Assembly (NCBI GenBank): GCA_021307315.1
Contig: JAJSPD010000047.1
Coordinates: 1-64,000, forward strand
Direction: 5' to 3'
Source: Bisporella sp. PMI_857
Taxonomy: Eukaryota; Ascomycota; Leotiomycetes; Helotiales; Helotiaceae
DNA: 64,000 bases
Part shown: piece after piece, positions 1-11,534 of the stretch
Position numbering within the stretch: position 1 is the first letter of the stretch
Layout of the letters: every line of letters begins with the position of its first letter
The notes under the pieces: model-generated
Databases searched by the model: none
What the model saw: the letters and a program-made list of their open reading frames with translations, nothing else
Told to the model about the DNA's origin: nothing
Translations under genes and position numbers: made by a program

Positions 1-1200
1 TCGTGACATTGGAACTGAAAAGTCGATTGATGGTGGTCTCTGCCCCTTACCAAGGCTATGCAAATTCAAATATTTTGAATGTAAAAGGCTGTTATAATTG
101 GGATATGGATCCTGAGTGAACCGATTTAGCAAAAGGTAGGAAGCTGACATCGAGGTGTTTTGTGTATGCTTAAGCGAGTCAGCTTTATAGATGCCCAGCC
201 AACACCCAAGACCAGACCTGGTTGGTTTTACGAAACACTACCCTGACATGATTGGAAGGGAAGATCTGACGCTACAGGAAAGGAAGTGAATGATCGAGAT
301 CGAAGAATTCCATAACGGAATTACCATGCAATGTGTAGAGATCACTGCAAAGAAGATATCGTTGGATTCTTGTTGTTAGACAAATAAAGTTTCAGGGCTA
401 GAGAGATTTGACCGCATACTGTATGACAAACCATATTATATAGTGTATTGCATCAGCACGTGCGCGGATCTCTAATCTAATATGCCGACACTGGTGCGGC
501 GCATGCATAGCCCTGCACCAACAACCAAGGGCCAATTTTAGGGTTCTGTGTCTCCTCCCTTTATCACCCATCTTACGACATTTTTGGCGTCGAGAAACTC
601 TCTGTTCGTATAACCAGAAATCCCACATAGTCTTTTGGAATATCTGCGGTAGCTTCTCCAATAAACACTTTTAGCGTTCTGCTTGACGATACTCCACAGG
701 GCGGGCCGACCTTTTTCCGGACCTTATCGCTCTGCCAGCGCCAAGCAGGGCCAAGTCCCATATCGGCGGGTCAGGGTCGTCGTCGGAAACAAAGGAGAGA
801 AAACCAAATCTAAACTCCAGTCCCAATATTTATTCCACCTCGACTTCCAACAGCAAACAAAATTTTGACGAGACACCGTAGTCTGCAGAGGCGTTCACTG
901 CATCGCCAATCTCCCGATCACTCACTGCCTCACTAATTCTACGTCCTCCAGAATCAATTGGCTCACGCCAACATACAATGAATTCGCGAGAATGACATTC
1001 ACATCGACTGTCCAACCTGAGCCTGCCACAGGCTTATAACATAGGCTTTATCGAGGACGACCTCGACTATCAATCTTGTGCAATATTCACCATAACTTGT
1101 CCTGCGGTCACAATCACAATCCCATTCACCAAAGTTCATATTCATCAATAGTAAGACTACGCCGCATTTTAATACCACATAACCATAGCATATTGTCACC
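1..1200. other. Upstream region of the TRK gene, no gene seen
   Basis: Only short, overlapping, low-quality reading frames occur here. I see no splice-linked coding potential and no recognisable RNA. The right part presumably carries the promoter and 5' leader of the potassium transporter that starts at 1201. Confidence 0.6.
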
Positions 1201-4108
1201 ATGTTTTCCATTCCCATTGAAGTTTGGGGACATATTAGGTCACTCAAGCCAGCCTTCCTTTCTCGACATCCTCACTTTAACTTTATTACTGTACATTGTA
1301 AGTCAGATTGAGGCTTAGCATGTTGTTCGGAGGTCACTGCTAACCCCTGAAGATTTCTGGCTTATTGGCATGATCTTCTTCTGCTCGATCTGTCTATATG
1401 CTCGTAGCGATCTTGATTATACCGATGCTCTTTTCCTCGCAAGTGGTGCAGCCACCCAGAGTGGGCTCAACACCATCGACATCAACCTCCTTAATACCTG
1501 GCAGCAGGCCATGATCCTAGTAACAACCTTGGTCACTACCCCTATAGCGATCAATACATATGTTGTCTTCCTACGCTTATACTGGTTTGAACGACGATTT
1601 CAAGATGTCGTCAAGAGGGCCAAAATGAACCGACGAACCATTGCGAGATCTTTCTCCAAGACGAAGACTGAAGAACGAGACATTGGCCTGGAGGAGAGTG
1701 GTGTACAAGGCAGGCCCATATTTGTAGTGCACAACGGAACACCAGCAAATGGAAAGACAAACGATGGTACCTTGGCTGGAAACTCCAACGAGCATGATGC
1801 GCAACATAACAGAGACACTGTTTCTGGAGATAATGCAAAATACGATAGCTCGGATTCAAATGAAGAGTCACTAAAACCTATAAGTTCCACCTATACCCCT
1901 CAGATCAAATTTGCGGACCAGGTTACAGGGAGCGATGGCATGAACGACGAGGAATTACGTGTCCCTACTCAGCGAACCCAAGAAGAACATATCGCATTTT
2001 TGCAACGACAGCGCAATCCTGAATCCGACATTTTGCGTATCCCTGGCCCTCGGGATGCTGACGCTGGCGCGACACCTCATTTTGTCGATGAAGCCGATGC
2101 AAATCTTTCTCGAATCATGTCCGGGGACACATCGGCAATAGCTTCTAGACGTGGAAGCGATATTTCGCATCTTGGCGATGCGGCCCCAATACCCGTTCGA
2201 CGTAATATCACTATTCAAGAACCAGAACCACGAAGCCAAGTTGAGCACTTGACCCAAGATGCGGCTGCTATGAAGTATGCCCTAGGTGGACCTCTAACAC
2301 CTCTGAGACGACGAACAGATGGTCTTTTTTCAGGAGAAAAAACATCACTGGGTGAGGATAACCTGCACCCCAATCGTGGCCGAAAAAGAGCAGGTACTTT
2401 CACTAGTCTTAAGAGAGTGTTGTCGGCCAATAAGCAAGATTATGGTACACCATATTTGACTTGGGAACCAACGGTTGGTCGCAATTCTGAATTTACAGAT
2501 CTTAGCGAAGAACAACGAGAAGAATTAGGCGGTATCGAGTACCGTGCATTGAAGACGCTGGCTTTGATTCTTGTCCTTTACTATCTTGGGTTTTTTACTC
2601 TTGGCGTAATTAGTCTGGTGCCATGGATCATGCAAAGTGATACATATGGTCCAGTCGTGAAGGAAGATGGGCAAGGAAGACCTTGGTGGGGGATCTTTAC
2701 CGCAACTTCAGCATTTACCGATCTAGGTTTTACCCTGACTCCAGATAGCATGATTTCCTTCCAGTCTGCGATTTGGCCACTGTTGCTGATGAGCTTTCTC
2801 ATCATTATTGGCAATACTGGCTTCCCAATCATGCTCCGTTTTATCATTTGGGTATCTTCACACATCGTACCCTCTAGTGGATTGTTTGAGGAGTTACGTT
2901 TCCTACTTGATCATCCTCGTCGCTGCTTCACCCTGCTTTTCCCGTCTAGAGCTACCTGGTGGTTGTTTTGGATTCTAGTCTTGCTAAATGGAGTGGACTT
3001 GATGTTTTTCATTATTCTTGACGTAAGCGCTGGGCCCCATGATAATCTCTCTTTTTTACTAAGATATGGCTAGCTTGGAAACACGGTCGTGACACAATTG
3101 CCAGTCAATATACGCGTGCTGGATGGTTGGTTCCAGGCAGTATCCACCAGAACTGCTGGATTTGCGGTGGTCAATCTTGCTGTACTGCATCCAGCTATTC
3201 AGGTATCGTACTTGGTCATGATGTACATCTCGATTCTGCCCATTGCCATTTCAGTTCGACGCACCAATGTATATGAAGAAAAGTCTCTTGGTATTTACGG
3301 CTCCGCTGCAGAAGAGCATAATGATGAAGGCGAGCCCTCTTATGTTGGTGCCCATCTTCGACGACAACTCTCGTTTGATTTGTGGTATATCTTCTTGGGG
3401 CTCTTCATCATCTCCATTGCGGAAGGTGGTAAACTACAGAGTGGTGATGACTCATTTACCATGTTCTCAGTTCTCTTTGAGATCGTAAGTGCGTATGGCA
3501 CAGTTGGTTTGAGTCTTGGTTACACTAATACAGACACGTCCCTCTCGGCACAATTTAATGTTCTGTCGAAATTGGTTATCATAGCTATGCAGATCCGTGG
3601 TCGTCATCGTGGTCTTCCTTATGAGCTTGACAAAGCCATTTTACTTCCTAGTGAGCATCTGCAGGAGCAAGAGGCTGAGGCTGCCAGACTCAAGAGATCG
3701 AACACCTTGGGTATGGCAGGTGTCAGCAGTGGAGCTATGAAAACCGCTTCGCTCAGGGGTAGAAGCAGGAGTCGTCAAGGCAAAGCTGCAAATGTTTTGG
3801 GCAATTTGCTTCACATGGGACCGCCTATTCCTGATAGTGTCCGCATCGATCCAAATACCCTGAGAAGAAGACACAGCATCTCCATCGCGGAGATGAACAG
3901 AGGACGAAGAGCCCGAAGCGCAAGTTTGACTTCTGCTCCCGATTTTGGTATCTCAAGTGCAGATGGCACTGCCGAAAATGGCCATGCTACCGAGCATGGC
4001 CTCGCGCCTGAAGGGCGGACTCCTGTACGTCGGAGTGGGAGTCGATTCTCTGGTCGTCCAAGCTTCCCACATGAAGCCAGTGTTCCAGAGGCTCCGAATG
4101 AGGATTAG
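1201..4108 (+). CDS. TRK1: TRK-family high-affinity K+ transporter
   Basis: A plasma-membrane K+ uptake protein of the fungal TRK/HKT superfamily. Three exons (1201-1297, 1353-3022, 3074-4108) join in frame to 933 aa. The first exon is short; I chose its ATG because it restores the family N-terminus (HPHFNFITVHYFWLIG across the junction). The four pore (P-loop) segments with selectivity-filter glycines are visible as GAATQSGLNT, TSAFTDLGFTL, STRTAGF and SAYGTVGLSLG. Between the first and second pore lies the long hydrophilic insert typical of fungal TRKs (roughly residues 130-410), rich in Ser, Asp and Arg and probably cytosolic and phosphorylated. A second basic/Ser-rich tail follows the conserved QIRGRHRGLPYELDKAILLP motif. 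Both introns have good GTAAGT/GTAAGC donors. The second intron is 51 nt and its only in-frame stop is its own acceptor TAG. Confidence 0.93.
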
Positions 4109-4678
4109 GCGTTTCTATGACATGAGCGATACCCTTGTATTTATTGGGTCACTATTTATGGACATTTTGCTTAGCGAAGGAGTTCAGGAGAGACTTGTTT
4201 ATCACCTAGATAAACGTGGGAAGCTCAGTTGCAGGGCCGGACCGTACACACTCTTAACTTGATGATGCCAGTTTTGGAATGTTTATATACGTTCTTTTAA
4301 TGAATCACCTCAAATTGTTCAATTATATCCTGATTGTTTATGTTTTGTGTTTCTTTTATTACTTTTGGAAGTTCGCGGTTAGAACATTATAAAGCAGCTG
4401 GTTTATGGCAGTGCTCGTTGAGCATGTGAGGAGTTTTATATTCTGGTAGGGTTACATCAATAGAAGTTAGGGTTAGAACTAGAGTTAGGGTTAGGGGTAA
4501 GGTATGGAGTGCGATGTGCAACAAAAATCTCGCCCCGCCTATTATCCTTCCGCCAATTGTCCAATAAACGCGAACCCACGTGATCATACCTCGCCCGTTG
4601 AGTAGACGGTTCATCTTGGCAGCCTCTCTCTCTTTTCCTCGGAATGCCTTTCTCTCACAGCCAGCGCTTATCTAACAA
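4109..4678. other. TRK 3' region and carbonic anhydrase promoter
   Basis: Intergenic between two head-to-tail genes. It contains the TTAGGG-type repeat cluster listed separately and a pyrimidine-rich stretch just before the carbonic anhydrase ATG. I see no gene. Confidence 0.6.
4446..4503 (+). repeat. Short interstitial telomere-type (TTAGGG) repeats
   Basis: Within 58 bases there are four close matches to the vertebrate/filamentous-fungal telomere unit: TAGGGTT at 4447, TTAGGGTTAG at 4467 and two perfect tandem TTAGGG units at 4485-4496. They are separated by degenerate spacers. They lie about 180 bp upstream of the carbonic anhydrase start. They could be binding sites for a Tbf1/TRF-like factor or the scar of a repaired break. 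Confidence 0.75.
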
Positions 4679-5686
4679 ATGCTGCGTCCTTCTTTCTTCC
4701 ATCTTCCGAAGCCGCAGCAGACACTGCGACATCTCACAACCGCCAATTTCGCTCGACCAAGGCTCAATTGCGTCAAGAAGTCCAGCGGAGCTACCCCTCC
4801 ATACCTCTCACCCCACATCCCTACAAGATTCTGCAGCTCCTCGAGCAACGACGAGATGTCGTCTCGCGACCATCTAGATGCGAGCCATGAGCGCATTTTT
4901 GAGAATAACCGGAAATGGGTTGCGAGCATGAGGGAGAATGATGCAGAATACTTCACCAAGCTAGCCTCAGGCCAGATCCCTGACTATCTGTATATCTGGC
5001 CCTCTGCCCTGCCTCGCCCCAATGCTTATGCTGATGGAAATAAAACAGATACATCGGCTGTGCTGACTCCCGCGTGCCCGCCAATGAAATCATGGGTCTC
5101 GGTGCCGGCGAGGTCTTCACCACACGGAACATTGCTAACTTGGTCCCCAACACCGATTTGTCTGTTATGTCGGTCATTAACTATGCCGTGCGCCACCTTC
5201 ACGTCAAGCATATTGTGGTGTGTGGGCATTACGGGTGTGGGGGTGTGAAGGCGGCTATGACACCTGCGGACATGGGGTTGTTGAATCCGTGGTTGCGGAA
5301 TATAAGGGATGTCTATCGGCTGCATGAGGAGGAGCTAGATAAGATTGAGGGAGAGGAGGACAGGTATAAACGGTTGGTGGAGTTGAATGTTGTAGAGCAG
5401 TGCCGGAATGTCATCAAGACCGCGGCCGTGCAGCAGAGTAGGTTATACTCTGTACTAGTGAACTGCTGGATCTTAGGTCGGTTTAATACTTGCTAATGAT
5501 AGGATTGCAGGCTACGAGTCAAAGGGATATCCGATTGTGCACGGATGGGTGTTCGATCTTAACGACGGACTGCTAAAGGATCTTAAAGTCGACTTTGAGA
5601 GTATGCTGAAGAGCATCAAGAAGTTGTATAATCTTTCTGCCGGTCCTAGCCAACCTTCAAGCGGCAGCGAGGATCCCTCCATTTAG
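4679..5686 (+). CDS. Beta-class carbonic anhydrase, probably mitochondrial form
   Basis: Catalyses CO2 + H2O to bicarbonate, supplying bicarbonate for carboxylations. Three exons (4679-4989, 5049-5437, 5511-5686) give 291 aa. Zinc ligands of the beta class are Cys108 (in GCADSR), His164 and Cys167 (in GHYGCG); the Asp110-Arg112 dyad is intact. The first intron interrupts the sequence just before YIGCADSR, and the splice restores it exactly. The second intron has a clear TGCTAAT branch site. The first ~58 residues are Arg/Ser/Pro-rich with few acids, like a mitochondrial presequence. A second in-frame ATG (Met60, position 4856) would give a cytosolic protein starting MSSRDHL, close to the usual length of cytosolic fungal enzymes. 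Family assignment is secure; dual targeting is inference. Confidence 0.95.
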
Positions 5687-6070
5687 GTGAAGAGAAAGTG
5701 GAAGGAGTAATATTACGTTAAAAGGGCAGCACTGCTATGGCGCTTAGTTAGACCATTCCATCTCGTGGCACAACTTATTCCGCGCCGTTTCCACTTAGAT
5801 AGGCAATTCCAACAAATGGCGATACTTTAGTGGTCGTATTGCTACATGTAGACAATAACATCACGGTGAAGCTATAGAAAACAATCCTATTCAAGCACTA
5901 GAAAAATTTCCCTTGAAGCTTCGCATTTCGTCCCTCAGGATTACGTGCTCTAGAATTTATGTGCTCTAGTTCTTGGTGCTATAGCTATCCACGCCTCCTA
6001 GCACATCTATGCCTCCCCAGCCCCATTTCCACAACATACCCTCCACGAACCCAGAACCAAATACCTCCAA
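5687..6070. other. Convergent 3' intergenic region
   Basis: Lies between the 3' ends of the carbonic anhydrase (+) and the hydroxyacid dehydrogenase (-). Nothing beyond possible polyadenylation sequence is seen. Confidence 0.6.
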
Positions 6071-7536
6071 TCACAAATTCAACTTCCCCTTCCCACCCAT
6101 CAAATGCAAATTAACCGGCGTGACCGGCCCCCTCCCCTTCAACACACAATCCACATTCCGCATAGCCAGCTCCTCAAACCCGATATGCGTATCCAGCGTA
6201 CCCCCGGCATTATGGCTCGTCAGTGTCACGCTCCGGAGCGCAGCGAGCCGCTTGTTCACGCTCGGCTCATGCTCGTGCACGTCTAGCCCGGCCGCCACCA
6301 GCTTACCTTGCTCTAAGGCGTCTGCCAGGGCCTCTTCGTCGACCAGGGATCCGCGCGCGATGTTTACGAACCGGCTGCCGGGCTTGAAGCGCGTGAGCGT
6401 CTCGGCGCTGATGACTTTGGAACCCGTGGGCGAGGCCGGGGTGGCGAGGACAACGCAATCGCTTTCTGTCGGCGCCGGGTTTTGCGTTAGTTGGTTTGTC
6501 TCGGAAATATGCTTCTTTTTCTTCTTCAAAGACACAGGGGGATATGAAAAAGAGGGTTTAAGGCAAAGGGGACGGAGGGGAGAGTTACCGGAAAGCAGGT
6601 CTGGTAGAGAAGGATAGAATATTGCCTGTAGCTCGGCTTCTTGCTGTGGGAGCTTGCGGATGATGTCGTGATAGATGATCTTAAGACCGAAAGCATGGAG
6701 AGCCTTGTGCGCTATGAGGGATCCGACTATCGTTGCTTATTAGTCTTGCTCGTTCCATAGCTTTCTTTGGGAGTGTGTAACATACTGTTTCCCAGGCCGA
6801 TGATGCCTAAGGTGTGACCGCGCGGGTTGTGCGAGAGAACAGCGGCGTTCTGGTGGCAGTCTTTGAAGGTCTCCGGCGAGGAACGCGCTGCTGTCGTGCA
6901 CCTAATCGTCATCAGCAATTACTCATACCCAGTGGAACTTGAAAAAAAATTTCATACCAGTTTAGATTGCGGAACGTGGATAGAATAAGGAAGATTGCAA
7001 AGTCTGCGACGGATTCTGCGGACGCTACTGCGCTACGATGGGTTAGTGAGGTGGTACGAGATTAGCAGTGGGCTGGTGTGAGAACCTGTTGCAGTATATG
7101 ATACCTATAATTGTTAGAAAGGCTTACAACATATGATATGGGAGGTAGCACGTACCTCGCGCAGCGAGCAGATCAACATCCGCCCAGTCGAATCCGGCAC
7201 CTGCTGACGCGAATATCTTGCATGATGCCGGTACGAGGGGTATCAATTCTTTATCCCACTGTCATTCATCTTTAGTAGCTGAACCTCTAAATTATTGGAA
7301 GAGGGGTTGAAAATGCTCACCCGTCCCATCTCCCCGCCAGTATTCCAAAACGGCCTAAAGATGCCATGGAAGTCTCCCCACCGCTTCTCTTTCAGAGCTT
7401 TCATGAACTCATCCCGCTGCCGCTCTTCCGTGGACGGTCGGATCACAGTGAAGTCTTTCGAGAACTGCTCATATTGTGACAAATTCCACTTCACCGGGTC
7501 ACCGATGTGGAGGACGATCGGTTTCGGGGAGGACAT
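6071..7536 (-). CDS. D-isomer-specific 2-hydroxyacid dehydrogenase
   Basis: NAD(P)-dependent oxidoreductase interconverting D-2-hydroxyacids and 2-oxoacids; the exact substrate is not predictable here. Seven exons, read 5' to 3' on the minus strand, are 7536-7321, 7258-7156, 7104-7086, 7032-6958, 6901-6786, 6726-6589 and 6465-6071. They sum to 353 aa. The third exon is only 19 nt. The Rossmann fingerprint GLGNIGS is formed only after splicing exons five and six. The catalytic Arg is in NIARGSLVDE, the Glu in DVHEHEP and the His in SHNAGG, the standard triad of the family. There is no signal peptide, so it is probably cytosolic. The neighbours give no pathway clue. Family call is firm; exon edges rest on frame closure and conserved motifs. 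Confidence 0.92.
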
Positions 7537-9484
7537 GACTAGCGCATTTATATAATTCCGAAGTGGCGGTCTGTGGTCTTATATATATATTTTTCACCGG
7601 CTGGAGTTTGCAACTTAGATAAGATCTGGCTCGAATAATGTCTTATTGCATTTGGATTTTGAAGAGGTTTTCAAAATAAAGAGTGAAATTTATATCAAAG
7701 GTAGCAGAAAATTTGAGCTTGATGTGTTGTCGCCGCCAAATCATAAGCGCGGTGTGGTGATACGTTACCGGATCTTGAGATATGCATCATCCTTGTTGGT
7801 ACTTTATCTTTTATCGGCTTGCAGCAGCCTTTTAAGAGCATATATGGCTGTACCAGTATATCAACTGCGCTTCACCGATATTCGTAGGTTTGTAATTTCA
7901 AGACAACCTGGAGCCACTGGCTTTACTGATCGGAACAAGCAGCATGCGGCTTTCTGGAGTGGGTTAAATTCGTCATTCACTGGGGGTATTTCCTTCAAAT
8001 AGTAGGCACGCGATCTTTTTCTGATAACTGGAGGATACAATTGAAAGGTATATGTGATATGTGAATGTTGACTTGAAGGTCTCTGATGGTAAAGTTGATG
8101 AGGTTAGGCAGTTGATTGGCTAGAGTATCATTAAGGCTCTCTAAAGTTAGTAAGGTTAGTGGGGCGGGGCGAATAACCTCATAATTTCTTGTCTTGCCCC
8201 AATTACTGTCCCAACCTTTCGAAGATGGAGCCATATCCTCCCTATGAGTATCGTGATGGACGATTAACAATTCCTACGACCCAAAGTATGGGCGTGTAAA
8301 GGGCCAGTGCGACGTATCCAATACTCAAATTCAAGTCATACTCGGCTGTACCATTAATGAACTGCTTACCTCATGGCTGGCTCATTTCATGCATGATAAG
8401 CACCATTCTTGCCTTAGAAGTTACGGATCTCAAGATTGCTGGCACTACCAGGAGGAGAGTAGCTTTAGAACAGCAATGACAAGACCTTTGCACACTTCCA
8501 GATCGCATAGGAGAGGATATCGATGAAGGTATCTGTGGAGGTAAAGAAGAAGTCGCATCTGCCTTGAAAACGAATCAAGTTACCAAGAAGGAACATTACA
8601 CAAGAATACTTTAGGTCCTAAAAAAGGGAGTAATGATCCATTCGGAACTGGGTAACAACAAGTCTCGATTCCATGCCCCCCACATCGATCAGCAACAGGG
8701 CTGTGAAATGCCGTACAATAATCGAGAAAAAGATGGTTTGCTGATATGAGAATAATTTGAAGGTGTGGCCGTGCTATATCTTACGTGAACCCTAACAAAG
8801 TAAGGTTAAATAATCTTCCCCTTAAAATTGTGTAGAGAGCTTAGCAACAATCCTGAACGACGCTGATTGGCGTTCCATCACGGCGGCTTTTATCCATGAG
8901 CACACAAGCACCGGGTCCCTATAGTCTTGAATCCTATTAACATGCCTCAATCTCCGGTTCGCCTCACGACTTCTACGGAATGAGGCTGGTTAGGAGCCTC
9001 ACTCGGGTTTCGGATGACGCTGATTGGCTATTTTTCGCGGTCCAACCATTTGTTCAATGGACAATGTTTCTATGAGCCGCACACTCGATTTTCTGGCTTC
9101 TACAGCAAGGTTATGAAAGTATAGCCGCTTTGCACGGATCATATATTAGCTTGGCGGTCAAGGAATCGAGGCGCTGCGGCTCTTCCAGAGGTTCTATCCA
9201 ATCCATCACTCCTGGAGGACAAGCAGAGAGATGCCAAAATAACTGGTGAGATCTGGAGAATTATATCTGAGAAACTGCAAAAGCATTTAAGATGCGCTTC
9301 GTTCCACAGATGGGATTCAGTTCATCATCATCAACAGCTTTTCTACCCTACTTTCCTCTTTCTCTTCCTCTTCTCCCAATATAAGTATTAGGCGAATCTC
9401 TTTCGTAAATTTCACACCATTTCCATCGGCGTAACTAGTTCTTCAAAAGATATATTTTTCCGATCTCATCAAAACACCTCAACA
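7537..9484. other. Long divergent intergenic region, no supported gene
   Basis: Between the dehydrogenase (-) and an orphan secreted protein (+). It holds a short TA microsatellite near 7580, several weak reading frames without ATG starts, and a repeated 13-bp GATTGG-containing motif listed separately. The last ~130 bases are pyrimidine-rich, as in fungal 5' leaders. Confidence 0.55.
8859..9028 (+). promoter_or_regulatory. Two direct copies of a 13-bp CCAAT-containing motif
   Basis: GACGCTGATTGGC occurs at 8859-8871 and again at 9016-9028, same orientation, 157 bp apart. The core GATTGG is the reverse complement of a CCAAT box. Exact repetition of flanking bases suggests a specific regulator site or a local duplication. 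The downstream gene is a secreted protein starting at 9485. Confidence 0.35.
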
Positions 9485-10306
9485 ATGCAATTCCGTGTAG
9501 CTTTGCTTGGTTTGCTCTTTGGTCTCACAAGCTTCGCATCAGCAACGCCACTACCCACAGAAGGTCTCTCTACATCTGCTCTCGAGAGTGCGCTTCTCCC
9601 ACGAGTCGACCCTGCCGTCGATAAAGGCAAAGGAAGGGCTAGTAGTCCGGCAACAACTTACGATGACAAGTATTTCAAAGATAAGAAGAATGCCGCCGAC
9701 GCCGCGTAAGCTCTCTGCCACCATTTCCCATCAGCTCGCTAACGTAGCTTATCATTAGGGCGAACTATTTCTTAAATGCTGGCGGCAGCAAGAGGAAAAT
9801 GGAGATGAACAAAAGATACGCTATTCGTGAAGACCATGTCAGTACAACTGGTGCACATGCGCGAATGGTCTCCGGCTTTTTAAGGCCGGCAGCAGGCGGC
9901 AAATGGACATTTGCCGACGTCTACATGTACGAAGTCGTTATCACCCCAGACCAAAAGGCCGGTCTTAACCACAAAGCGTGGAGTGCCGCGCGAGTCAACA
10001 AGGATTATAAAGCGAAGGTTGTTGCTGGCCCGCTGAACAGAAGATGGGAAGTCGAGGACATCCTGAAGGATAATGGTATGTTTTGTCTTAATAGGCTTTA
10101 ATGCGCATCAAGGGTATCTAAATGAACCATGCTGACATGTCAAAATAGCTCAAAGTATTCTTGATAAGAAGCCAGATTACTGCAAGAATGTCAAGATTCC
10201 CAAGCTTCCACAGGGACTTACACAACCATTCACTGGTGCCGATAAGACCAAACAAACGAACTGCTTCTCGTTTGTTGATGACTTTGAGAAATTATTGAAT
10301 GCCTAG
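9485..10306 (+). CDS. Secreted hypothetical protein (231 aa)
   Basis: I do not recognise the family. Three exons (9485-9705, 9759-10075, 10149-10306) close in frame. Residues 1-20 form a clear signal peptide ending in SFASA, followed by a Ser/Pro/Lys-rich region and then a compact domain with SKRKMEMNKRYAIREDHV, WTFADVYMYEVV and NRRWEVEDILKDN stretches. The mature part has only two cysteines, both near the C-terminus. The domain is polar and charged, with no transmembrane segment. It could be an extracellular enzyme inhibitor, an effector or a processed propeptide. The GTAAGC and GTATGT donors are good. Expression control is unknown, though the upstream region carries the duplicated CCAAT-type motif. 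Confidence 0.8.
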
Positions 10307-11534
10307 ATGGGATTAATGGTCTGGCGATTTTGGGCCCCATGGCTTTTGGCGCTTCGGAACGTCATGCAAGGAGGGCAAAATGTGTTTGAGATGGCAACCT
10401 AAAAAAAGAGGTCTAGCTATAGAGCGCTGAGACAGCATTTGGAGTCTGGAGTTTGGTTCTGGACTTGGCTTGGAATTTGGAGTCAGGGGTTTGGAATTAA
10501 ATATGGCTTTCAGCGATATAGCATGCAGATAGCAATGGAAATCAGACTTTTACATCATCTGCTAGTTGAAAGGAAAACTGGAATCGTGAGATACCAGCTC
10601 CTTAACTAAGCAAACAGACTATGCTCTTCTGAGAATGAACTTTGTGAATTATGCCAGCTCCAGCCCACCTGTGTTCTTCATTTTGCGGAAGTGGTACCTG
10701 AAGTGCAATGTGAATGGTCACATGATTGAGAAAGTGATGCAGCAGCAGCCTACCCTTGATGAAGCTGATTTCTTCTAAATCAATTTGCGAAGATACCAAG
10801 GTTTGCTAGAATGGCTCAGCAAGCACCAGGTGTCTTTCAAAGCTCTTCTTCCCATCCACAAATGCCTGAAGGTTATCCAAGCTTGCTCTCCATTCCATTC
10901 CTTAGAAAGGAGTGCTCCGGGTTTCATCTCCAGCAGCCAACTACCAAGATCTAGATTACACATACTAAAATATGATGATTGAAAAAAAGAAGTTATTCCA
11001 GAGTCCTCAGATCGCCGACACCTAGTTCATGCCACAATCTCATAAAGCACATTCTTCATTTCTCCTCCCGGCAGTCGAAATGACCTCTACGTGGCGGCCC
11101 GCTTCAGCTCTCCCACCACCACGCGCCTGGCGCGCTATTCAACAACTATCAAATCAGTTCTCGTCATTTTTAATCTGGAATTCCGCTTTAGCTTGAGCCT
11201 ACAGAGACTGGGCCTCGCCAGCCCGCGCAGACGGGCCATAGGCTCGTCTTGGCAGAGGGATCCACCAGTCAAGTAGATCTTCGTTTCTTGGTATGTATAT
11301 CTTTCCCCTTTGGGGACCACGAAAAGGAGCCGCTCGCTCAATGGAGCGGCTGCTCCACGATTTGGCGGTCTAAGTCCCGTGTGCACTCCACATTGGGAAT
11401 GGAGAAGAGTTCAACTGGTTCGTATCACTTAATTAAGATACTGCATTATACATTGCTCTATCGTCATCGAGGATGAGATATATAGTTACCATTATACTCG
11501 GAGGGCTTGGAGCATACTCTCTTCGATATCAGTC
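10307..11534. other. Intergenic region with no supported gene
   Basis: Lies between the orphan secreted protein and the subtilase, both on the plus strand. There are several short frames on both strands, none with a convincing start plus splice structure. A short ATG frame at 11079 (MTSTWRP...) ends after about 37 codons and was not called. Confidence 0.5.

Noticed and set aside
7646..8002. 118-codon plus-strand frame between the dehydrogenase and the orphan secreted gene
   Set aside because: It begins with a non-ATG codon, has no splice or family support and lies in low-complexity spacer DNA.
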